This document shows positions 1 through 6,678 of a stretch of DNA of 11,511 nt, piece after piece (positions within the stretch are counted from its first letter, which is position 1; each line of letters starts with the position of its first letter). The stretch is taken from contig JAUPVU010000070.1 in the NCBI GenBank assembly GCA_030916925.1, positions 1 through 11,511 of the forward strand. The letters are read 5' to 3'. The notes beneath the pieces are model-generated. The model saw only the letters and a list, made by a program, of their open reading frames with translations, was not told where the DNA came from and made no database searches. The position numbers were made by a program, and so were the translations under genes. The stretch comes from Patescibacteria group bacterium. Its GTDB lineage: Bacteria > Patescibacteriota > WWE3 > 2-01-FULL-39-13.

Positions 1-5
1 TAAAT

Positions 6-1490
6 ATGAAAGTCCTTCTTGCCGCATCAGAGTGTTCTCCACTTGTAAAAGTAGGAGGAGTCGCCGATGTCGTTGGAAGCCTTCCTATCGCACTAACTCA
101 ATATGGAATCGACGTTAGAATTGTAATTCCGTTTTACAAAGATTTAGCAGATAAAATGCTATCAAGACAGGCTAATATTAAGATCGACAAAATCGATGAA
201 ATTCAAGTTAAATACGGCCAAAAAAACTTAAAAGTAGAACTTTACTCAACTTTTTTACCAGGAACCGAAATTATTGTTTATCTAATTAAAAACGACGATT
301 TAATTACGAATGGAGGAATATATTTTTCACCAGAAACAATGGCCAGCCCAGAAGCCGAATTAGAAAGATTTGCTCTGTTTAGCAAGGTAATCGGACAATA
401 CTTTGGAACCCCAAACAAAATATTCTACCCAGATGTAATCCACTGTAACGATTGGCACACAGGAATGGTTCCTCAAGTATTACAAAGTATTAGTAGGTTC
501 AGAGACGTTCCAGAGCAACCTAGAACAATATTTACCATTCATAATCTCGCTTATCAGGGATTTAGCAAACTCGAAGTCGCTTCTAAGTTAGAACTAGATA
601 TAAAAAATGATCGCACTCTTAAATGGGATGCAGAAGACGATAATTTAGATTTTGTTTTACAGGGAGTCGTTGGTTCAGATTATATAACCACTGTTTCTAA
701 AAAATATTCAGAAGAAATACAAACACCAGAATTTGGAGAAGGTTTGCATGAAATTCTAAATGCACGTGAAGCAAGACTAGAGGGCATTTTAAACGGAATA
801 AGCTACGAAGTGTTTAATCCTATGACAGATAGGGAAATTGATTTTCAATACAGCACCGGGGATCTCAAGGCCGGTAAACAAAAGAATAAAGAAGCACTAC
901 TAAAAAGTTTAGGCCTAGAAATTTCTAATCGACCTTTACTTGGAATAATTAGCAGGCTAGCACATCAAAAAGGTCTAGACTTAGTGGCCGAATCACTTGA
1001 TGAAATAATGGAAATGGGTTATTCAGTTGTAATTCTTGGAACAGGTGATCCTCAATTAGAAATGATTTTTAAAGAATACAATTCAAAAACTCAATTTAAT
1101 AAACGATATAAGGCATTAATTACATTCTCAGAAAAAACAGCAAGACAAATTTATGCAGCCTCTGATATGTTTTTAGTCCCTTCGAGATACGAACCGTGCG
1201 GTCTTACACAAATGATAGCGATGAAATATGGATCTGTTCCTGTAGTAAGGGGTACGGGGGGATTGTATGACACGGTCGAAGAAAATGTAACCGGATATGT
1301 TTACACAGGATTTAGCAAAGTGGATATGCTAAAGGCTTTAAAACGTGCTTTTTCGGACTTCACTTCAAACAAAGCTAAGTGGGAAAGAATCGTAATAAAT
1401 GGTGTAAACCGTGATTACAGCTGGAAAGAAAGCGCTAAAAAATATATTACCCTTTATAAGAAAGCAACAGCTCTGAAACAGTCTTATTAG
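6..1490 (+). CDS. glgA: Glycogen (starch) synthase, GT5 family, copy 1
   Basis: Transfers glucose from a sugar nucleotide (usually ADP-glucose in bacteria) to the non-reducing end of an alpha-1,4-glucan in the cytosol. The 494 aa length is normal for bacterial GlgA (about 480). The N-terminal Rossmann half opens with the GT5 signature K15-V-G-G followed by ADVV, where the lysine contacts the sugar nucleotide. HCNDWHT lies at 146-152 and TIHNLAYQG at about 177-185. The C-terminal half has SRLAHQKG at 316-323, whose R317 and K322 match the phosphate-binding Arg/Lys of E. coli GlgA. It also has RYEPCGLTQ with catalytic-type E396 and the GTGGLYDTV loop. All key residues are present, so it should be active. 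The ATG lies only five bases inside the window, so its promoter and ribosome binding site are not visible. It is convergent with the kinase gene and shares its last 44 bp with it. It ends in TAG. The family call is firm; donor specificity is inferred. Confidence 0.95.
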   Translation: MKVLLAASECSPLVKVGGVADVVGSLPIALTQYGIDVRIVIPFYKDLADKMLSRQANIKIDKIDEIQVKYGQKNLKVELYSTFLPGTEIIVYLIKNDDLITNGGIYFSPETMASPEAELERFALFSKVIGQYFGTPNKIFYPDVIHCNDWHTGMVPQVLQSISRFRDVPEQPRTIFTIHNLAYQGFSKLEVASKLELDIKNDRTLKWDAEDDNLDFVLQGVVGSDYITTVSKKYSEEIQTPEFGEGLHEILNAREARLEGILNGISYEVFNPMTDREIDFQYSTGDLKAGKQKNKEALLKSLGLEISNRPLLGIISRLAHQKGLDLVAESLDEIMEMGYSVVILGTGDPQLEMIFKEYNSKTQFNKRYKALITFSEKTARQIYAASDMFLVPSRYEPCGLTQMIAMKYGSVPVVRGTGGLYDTVEENVTGYVYTGFSKVDMLKALKRAFSDFTSNKAKWERIVINGVNRDYSWKESAKKYITLYKKATALKQSY

Positions 1491-3207
1491 CCGCATTGAA
1501 TCTTCTTCCAGAATCCAAACTAACGTTTGTATCTAATGTTGTCATAAATATTGAGCGTTCGTTTTCAATTTTCTGCAAAGTTATTTCTAGAATTTTTTTA
1601 TAAATATCCTTCTTTCTCTTATCATGAAAATATCCGTTGAGGAATGTCGTAATAAACATGTCATCATTTAGTTTCTTACATCGTGTATCAACAAGCCATA
1701 ATGCAATAGCCTTAGCCAAATCATGATATTTTGCATCTCGTGATTTAGTAAAACGTCCCCATTCAAAATCAATAACGCCTGTCAATTTATTCTTACTATA
1801 TAAGACATTCTCCTTACTGTAGTCACCGTGAATTACGTTGTTGTCATGAATTTTTCTTAACATTTGGCCAGCTCCTGTAATAGCTTTTTCGTCAGCCCAA
1901 TTATGACTTAATTTTTTACCTTGCAGGTACGACAAAACTGCAATCCTTCGTTTCTTTCCATAGAATTCTATTTCAGAATATAGATTTCCCTCAGAGGTTT
2001 TGAATAAATTATATGTATTAATACCACTATCCCTAAGCTTTTCAAAAATATCCAACTCCCTTTTAATAAGATTAGACGACCTAGATTGCGAATAGAACCT
2101 TAAAATAAACGAACCTTGATCAGTAACTACCTTCGCAACTGTATTACCTTTGCTGGCGTAAAAAATCTGGTGATTTTTAACGGTTCCAATACTATATAAG
2201 TCGCAAACCTCCTGAACGTCAGTGTTTGACACATAAAATTTGATATTACGAGGTTTAACGATATCGCCGGTTAGCGCATGCTCTAAATCGTAGATGAATG
2301 ATAAATGTGCATTTCGCTCTGCATTACCTTTGGTTTCGCCATAAGTATGCATTTGATATAAAAATCTTGTTGCTAAAATAATCAAACAAAACCTAAATGA
2401 GATTAAGAACTCACGTCGTAATTTAGGGTCGTTTTTATATATATTATAAAAATGCGAAAAGACCTTAGATTTCCAATATTCCTCTCTCCAAAATGATAAG
2501 AATAGAAAAGCTGCATCATATCCAATTGGAACTAAGCTTAAGTACTCCCAGTCAATAAAAGTGAATTGTTTAGATCCAGGGGCCTTTATTAATATATTTT
2601 CTGGGTAAAGATCTCTATGCGATAACACCTGAGATTTCGAAACATAATTATGATGACGCTCGTAAAAGGCCTGTATACGGTCATATAAATCTGAAGGAAG
2701 CAGTCTTTCTACCTGTTCAAAATAATATTGAAGCTCCTTTCTTGCCAACCTACTCCCCCATGTTGGGAAAGTTTCTTTAGAATAATCTATCTTTGCTAAT
2801 TGGTTAAAAAAATTAATAAACAGGTCAAAATTATCTTTATGAAAGCTGCCCCACACTATTCCATAGTCATAAACAAACGAGCCTAATTGATTACCTGCAA
2901 TCTGGTCATATATATAAAATGGATTCTCTTCTTTAGTTGAATATGTGATGATTTTTGGTATCCAACTTTTATATTTTTTCGGTATATTGGATCTTATAAA
3001 GCGAATATTCTTGATTTCTTTCAAAAACCTTTCGAGTGCCCACTGATCGCTCGATTCAAACATCTTCATCGTAAACTTTTTACCCTCTTTGTCCTTTAAA
3101 AACACAACATATGATCGCCTAGAACCACCATCTGGGGTCCTTATTATCTCCTCAATTTCATAGCCGTATTTTAGAGCGATTGAACTCACTTGATCTGTGT
3201 TTGTCAT
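1447..3207 (-). CDS. Tandem aminoglycoside-phosphotransferase-fold (APH) kinase
   Basis: A 586 aa protein, about twice the usual APH length (near 300), with two kinase-like domains in one chain. Domain 1 (about 1-315) has a candidate ATP lysine K48, the catalytic loop S196-H-R-D199 with N204, and the metal-binding I-D219-W-E. Domain 2 (about 330-555) has the loop H460-G-D462 with N467 and I-D480-F-E482. At its expected ATP-lysine place (FILRFY) it has R370. The family (PF01636-like) phosphorylates small molecules such as choline, homoserine, aminoglycosides or sugars. The substrate here cannot be read from sequence. Its position as third gene of a glycogen/GH57 operon suggests a sugar or maltose-type kinase, but that is inference. 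It starts 16 nt after the GH57 stop with no Shine-Dalgarno motif, so translation is probably coupled. Its last 44 bp overlap the 3' end of the convergent glycogen synthase. Stop codon is TAA. Confidence 0.8.
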   Translation of the reverse strand: MTNTDQVSSIALKYGYEIEEIIRTPDGGSRRSYVVFLKDKEGKKFTMKMFESSDQWALERFLKEIKNIRFIRSNIPKKYKSWIPKIITYSTKEENPFYIYDQIAGNQLGSFVYDYGIVWGSFHKDNFDLFINFFNQLAKIDYSKETFPTWGSRLARKELQYYFEQVERLLPSDLYDRIQAFYERHHNYVSKSQVLSHRDLYPENILIKAPGSKQFTFIDWEYLSLVPIGYDAAFLFLSFWREEYWKSKVFSHFYNIYKNDPKLRREFLISFRFCLIILATRFLYQMHTYGETKGNAERNAHLSFIYDLEHALTGDIVKPRNIKFYVSNTDVQEVCDLYSIGTVKNHQIFYASKGNTVAKVVTDQGSFILRFYSQSRSSNLIKRELDIFEKLRDSGINTYNLFKTSEGNLYSEIEFYGKKRRIAVLSYLQGKKLSHNWADEKAITGAGQMLRKIHDNNVIHGDYSKENVLYSKNKLTGVIDFEWGRFTKSRDAKYHDLAKAIALWLVDTRCKKLNDDMFITTFLNGYFHDKRKKDIYKKILEITLQKIENERSIFMTTLDTNVSLDSGRRFNAANKTVSELLLSYKG

Positions 3208-3223
3208 TATGATTACTAACGAT

Positions 3224-4771
3224 TTACTCGGGCTGGCCTTTGGACAGGATATTATACTTTTCTTTATATTCTCTCAAGAACTCTTCGAACTTAGATATAT
3301 CAGCTTCTGCCCTAAAGAGATCCATAATATGAACGGCATCATATATATCTAAATCTTTCTGTAATTTATAAATAGAATCTCTCCATTTTATAGCTTGTTC
3401 GTATTCCCTATTACTTATTGCACGTTCTTCTTCAAGTTTTAGTGCATCTAAGAGCGCATGGTAATATGGTTCTGCGTTAAATCTCTTTGATAATGGTATA
3501 CGCCTCTCCGCCGATTCTTCTTTTGCAAATTGGTCTACTTTTCCTGTTCTTTGCCAATCATGAGCCACAAACAGTATTTTTTTGTATAAATCTTCTGCTA
3601 TTTCTAAATCTGCAGAAGAAACATCTGGAAGGTCATTAACAACTTTATATAGAGAAAACATTCCTTTTTCGATCATTTCAACACTCCACCATGGCTTTGC
3701 ACTAGCCCACCACCAGGGATCGCTATTTAAGGCTCTATCTAATGAGTCTCTACATTTAATCCACCTTCTCTTTTTTTCTTCTCGACTTTTCTCTTCATCA
3801 GTCATTTGTTCCCAGCTTTTGGTTTCTTCTAGTAGCTTTGGCATTTTTGAATCAGAGTATTCTGACTCGTTTACTAATCTGATTGCATGATCTGCAAGTT
3901 GCCATTCGTTTTTATGTATTGGATTTTCTTGATCAAGCCATAAATTATAAGGATTACCAGCTTTCGCATCTTTAACGCTTGTAGCCCACGTACAATCCAT
4001 TGGAATTACATCTACAACTTCTGTGTATAAATCGAGCAAATCTGAAATCCTAACACAAGGAAATCTAGAATTCCCTAAAATTTCGAATAATGCCAAATCT
4101 AAACCTGGCCTATGGTGACCAAATGTCTCTCCGTCCATAGCTGTAATAACGTAATTATTTGTGCTAGTCACGTCTCCCATTGCTCTTTCAAGTGACTCAT
4201 TAGATCTAACCAAGGCACCCATTATTATGTTACTTGCACGTTTTTCTCTGAAAAACACTTTTAGACCTAGGTCTTTAATTTGATACAAAACGTCGCGCCT
4301 TTCTGCTTCTGACACTCCAAATACAGACACTTCATCTACTAAAATCCATTCATATCCTAATTTTTTAATGACAGATGCAACCTTGGGACTGTATGCCATT
4401 TCAGGTGGAAAAAATCCCTTGGGATTAAATGCATCACCAAAAAATCGTTTATTAGTTTGATGATTTAATACAATTTGTCTCTCTAGCTCTGATTCAGGTA
4501 ATAAAGGTAAAAATGCGTGAAACTTGGCGGACCCTGTAAGTTCTATCTTCCCCATCTCTACCAAGTCTTTGATTCCATCCACTACATCTCTAAATCCATG
4601 TTCAAAGAGTAATTCTGCTAAAACAGCATTAATATTTAAAGTAATTTTTGCATTTGGACTTTTATATAATCCTCTAATTAACGGCCTGTATGATTCGTTT
4701 GCTATTTTGTCTAAAATTCCAGGGTGCTGGTCTGCAGGTTGATATATGTGTAGAAAGTGTGCCCAATTCAT
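3224..4771 (-). CDS. Glycoside hydrolase family 57 (alpha-amylase / 4-alpha-glucanotransferase / branching type)
   Basis: GH57 enzymes hydrolyse or rearrange alpha-glucans with a retaining mechanism on a (beta/alpha)7 barrel. In this 515 aa protein, region 1 is LHIYQP at 7-12, where the usual HQP has Tyr in place of His. The FFPPEMAYSP segment supplies E124 as probable nucleophile. ITAMDGETFGHH supplies D213 as probable acid/base. The spacing between the two residues resembles GH57 4-alpha-glucanotransferases. A Trp-rich stretch, DPWWWASAKPWW, lies near 345-360, and the C-terminal 120 residues are charged and helical. No signal peptide is visible, so it should be cytosolic. Its ATG overlaps the upstream synthase stop (TAATG), a sign of translational coupling, and the kinase follows after 16 nt. 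In context it probably trims, transfers or branches glucan made by the synthases. I cannot choose between amylase, glucanotransferase and branching activity from motifs alone. Confidence 0.88.
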   Translation of the reverse strand: MNWAHFLHIYQPADQHPGILDKIANESYRPLIRGLYKSPNAKITLNINAVLAELLFEHGFRDVVDGIKDLVEMGKIELTGSAKFHAFLPLLPESELERQIVLNHQTNKRFFGDAFNPKGFFPPEMAYSPKVASVIKKLGYEWILVDEVSVFGVSEAERRDVLYQIKDLGLKVFFREKRASNIIMGALVRSNESLERAMGDVTSTNNYVITAMDGETFGHHRPGLDLALFEILGNSRFPCVRISDLLDLYTEVVDVIPMDCTWATSVKDAKAGNPYNLWLDQENPIHKNEWQLADHAIRLVNESEYSDSKMPKLLEETKSWEQMTDEEKSREEKKRRWIKCRDSLDRALNSDPWWWASAKPWWSVEMIEKGMFSLYKVVNDLPDVSSADLEIAEDLYKKILFVAHDWQRTGKVDQFAKEESAERRIPLSKRFNAEPYYHALLDALKLEEERAISNREYEQAIKWRDSIYKLQKDLDIYDAVHIMDLFRAEADISKFEEFLREYKEKYNILSKGQPE

Positions 4772-6351
4772 TATTCTAGATTTTTATTAAAATAACCTTC
4801 TTTTTTAAAGTGAATAGCCTTATTGTATAGAGCTATATATTTATCTGCAATATTATCCCATGAAAAGTCCGTAGACATTGCATTTAGTTGAATTTGTTTC
4901 CATACGGTTTTATTTCTATAGGTTTCTTGTGCTCTAACCATTTGCCCATATAGCGACCATCCATCAAAATCTTTAAATTTAAATCCATTACCAGTTAGAT
5001 CAGAAGGATTAAAATCTTCTACAGTATCATCCAATCCACCAGTTGCTCTTACAATAGGAATCGCACCATACCTCATTGTTTCCATCTGAACAATTCCGCA
5101 TGGTTCAAAACGTGATGGCATCAAAAGCATATCTGCACCGCCAAAAACAAGTTTAGGCAAAGTAAAATTAGCATATGTATGTACTCCAACTTTTTTAGGA
5201 AATTTTTCAGCCAATCGTTTAGCGCCTTTTTCTAATTCCATATCTCCCGAACCTATTAATACAAACTGTGCATTAAAATCTTTTAGAAATTTTTCGACAA
5301 CTTCAATCATTAAATCAACGCCCTTTTGATGGTCCAAACGACCTACAAATGCAAAAATAGGTACACCGTCATCTTGCTCTAAATTGAATTCTTTTTGTAA
5401 TTTTTTCTTGTTGATTAACCTGCGTTCAACGGTGTTTATCGAAAAATTTGCTTCTAAGAAAGGATCATTTTGAGGATCAAATTTCACATAATCAATTCCA
5501 TTAATAATTCCAAAGAGCTTGGATCTAAGTTCCATTAACAAAATTTCGAGGCCACATCCATATGCTTGCGTCAAAATTTGACGAGCGTAACCTTCTGAAA
5601 CAGTATTAACAATATCAGAGTATATAATGCCTCTTTTCAAGAAATTTAATTTTTTGAACCTATCGTTATAAAATGCAGGTATCCTTGATTTTCCATCATC
5701 GAAATTTAATTCACTTGCAGGATCAATTGATTGACCTTGAAAAGATATATTGTGAATGGTTAAAACACATGAAGTGTTTTCGAATTTCCCCTTTGGCTTA
5801 TATTCTTTAAATACAATGTTGGGAACTAAGGCAGTATGCCAATCATGAACATGGATAATATCGGGCTCTTTTTCCATATGATTAGAAATGTATTGTAATG
5901 AACCATAGGCCAATAATGCCCATCTTAAATAGTCATCCGAATAGTTATACACATTAGACCGTTTCTCATAATATTCCATATTTTCTAAGAAATAAAATGA
6001 AACACCGTCCTCTGCAACATACCTCTTAACGTTGCATATTAAATGCGAAGGAAAATTAGGATCCTTTGTGTGCCCAGTTGGGACCTTCAATCCTTTATAA
6101 ACCAGTTCTAGTGGATAAGTTTTTTCGTCTATAAATCCAAATTTAGGCATAAAAATACTTACATCATGACCATCTTTTGCTAATGTCCTAGATAAGTAAG
6201 TAATAACGCTACTCATTCCACCCACGGTAGAAAAAGGAGCCGCTTCGGCTGCTATATGAATTATTTTTAGTTTAGAGATTTTCTTTTTATCCATAACTTG
6301 TGAGACTGCAAAACTATTACTATTATCGTTATGATTTAGTTTTCGCACCAT
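4771..6351 (-). CDS. Glycogen synthase-like glycosyltransferase, GT5 family, divergent copy 2
   Basis: First gene of the minus-strand glucan operon, 526 aa with GT-B fold motifs. After a polar N-terminal tail of about 28 residues come IIHIAAEAAPF and the loop STVGGMSSV (41-49). HVHDWHT is at 167-173 and LTIHNISFQG near 197-206. GRLDHQKG at 337-344 has R338 and K343, and RFEPCGIVQ has catalytic-type E416, followed by ATGGLDDTVED. The GT5 signature lysine of KxGGLADV is replaced by Thr (T42), and the LADV part is changed to MSSV. The donor or acceptor may therefore differ from copy 1; that is inference. Two starts are possible. The ATG at 6351 gives the length above; the ATG at 6294 (M20) would remove most of the low-complexity tail. 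Neither has a Shine-Dalgarno motif. The stop overlaps the GH57 start. A structured RNA element lies directly upstream. Confidence 0.88.
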   Translation of the reverse strand: MVRKLNHNDNSNSFAVSQVMDKKKISKLKIIHIAAEAAPFSTVGGMSSVITYLSRTLAKDGHDVSIFMPKFGFIDEKTYPLELVYKGLKVPTGHTKDPNFPSHLICNVKRYVAEDGVSFYFLENMEYYEKRSNVYNYSDDYLRWALLAYGSLQYISNHMEKEPDIIHVHDWHTALVPNIVFKEYKPKGKFENTSCVLTIHNISFQGQSIDPASELNFDDGKSRIPAFYNDRFKKLNFLKRGIIYSDIVNTVSEGYARQILTQAYGCGLEILLMELRSKLFGIINGIDYVKFDPQNDPFLEANFSINTVERRLINKKKLQKEFNLEQDDGVPIFAFVGRLDHQKGVDLMIEVVEKFLKDFNAQFVLIGSGDMELEKGAKRLAEKFPKKVGVHTYANFTLPKLVFGGADMLLMPSRFEPCGIVQMETMRYGAIPIVRATGGLDDTVEDFNPSDLTGNGFKFKDFDGWSLYGQMVRAQETYRNKTVWKQIQLNAMSTDFSWDNIADKYIALYNKAIHFKKEGYFNKNLE

Positions 6352-6385
6352 AACAGAAGTTTAACATAGTGCATATAACAGAAGT
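6350..6385. repeat. 11-bp direct repeat around the glycogen operon start
   Basis: ATAACAGAAGT (plus strand) occurs at 6350-6360 and again at 6375-6385, 25 bp start to start. On the minus strand it reads ACTTCTGTTAT. One copy follows the hairpin directly and the other runs into the ATG of the second synthase. It may be a regulator site or a small local duplication. Confidence 0.55.
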
Positions 6386-6391
6386 GGGCAA
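6363..6391 (-). promoter_or_regulatory. Possible weak proximal promoter of the glycogen operon
   Basis: On the minus strand TTGCCC (6391-6386) is followed after exactly 17 bp by TATGTT (6368-6363), 11 nt before the ATG at 6351. The -10 is identical to that proposed for the helix-turn-helix gene. The -35 matches only three consensus bases and lies inside the 3' arm of the hairpin. If used, the operon would have an almost leaderless mRNA and the upstream structured RNA would be a separate transcript. Confidence 0.25.
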
Positions 6392-6458
6392 AGATCCGCT
6401 TCCCCAAGTAAGTGTCCTGCCCAGTCACTTTCCAGGTAAGAAGCGGATCATTGCCCAC
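6384..6458 (-). terminator. Long hairpin before the glycogen operon (possible terminator or attenuator)
   Basis: Arms 6458-6440 and 6402-6384 pair at 18 of 19 positions (8 bp, one T-T mismatch, 10 bp). The 37-nt apical part can pair further, including AAGTG with CACTT. On the minus strand the hairpin is followed by TTCTGTTAT, a degenerate T-tract. The plus-strand side has none. It ends 32 nt before the operon start codon. It could end an sRNA, attenuate the operon, or simply be an RNA domain. The imperfect T-tract is the main weakness of the terminator reading. Confidence 0.5.
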
Positions 6459-6620
6459 CAAATTGTGCTCGTGTATAAAACCCATCCGCAAAACGGCTTG
6501 GGAATGAAATAAAACTAGGAAAAATAAAAAGGATAATTCCCGCTTTCATTCCAAATGTTATATAACCACCGTCTTCGCAGGTGGGTCCTATACAAGAACG
6601 TTGTAAAATCAATGTACTCG
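6384..6620 (-). ncRNA. Candidate structured RNA: leader of the glycogen operon or independent sRNA
   Basis: There is no protein gene in 6352-6678. Reading the minus strand from the promoter at 6655-6627, a transcript would start near 6620. A long closing helix pairs 6594-6583 with 6483-6472: 12 continuous base pairs, two of them G-U, extended after one mismatch by four more (6599-6596 with 6470-6467). The G-U pairs work only if the minus strand is transcribed, because the plus strand would have A-C mismatches. Inside lie a small hairpin at 6566-6582, a 9-bp stem joining 6552-6544 to 6509-6501, and a CCG/CGG hairpin at 6496-6486. An 18-bp terminal hairpin follows (6458-6384). I compared it by eye with tmRNA, RNase P, SRP and 6S RNA and saw no convincing match. 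The family is unknown, and a cis role is suggested only by its position 32 nt before the operon. Confidence 0.6.
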
Positions 6621-6626
6621 TGGTGT

Positions 6627-6655
6627 AGTATACAGCCTATAATACGAAAAGTCAA
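6627..6655 (-). promoter_or_regulatory. Strong sigma-70-type promoter for the structured RNA / glycogen operon
   Basis: On the minus strand TTGACT (6655-6650) and TATACT (6632-6627) are separated by exactly 17 bp. Each hexamer matches consensus at five of six positions. A start near 6620 is predicted. It lies 276 bp or more upstream of the nearest coding start on that strand, so it should transcribe the non-coding element first. It also sits only about 24 bp past the stop of the helix-turn-helix gene, which reads in the same direction, so read-through is possible as well. Confidence 0.7.
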
Positions 6656-6678
6656 CGCTATTCTATATGCTTTTTTCT

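Noticed and set aside
3582..4742. Plus-strand open frames opposite the GH57 gene
   Set aside because: They lie antisense to clearly conserved GH57 motifs and have no family resemblance.
6401..6440. Weak similarity of the hairpin apex (GGAAAGT, then GGGCAGG) to the RNase P RNA P4 region
   Set aside because: The partner ACAGAA segment is not placed correctly on the same strand, and the overall fold and length do not fit RNase P RNA.
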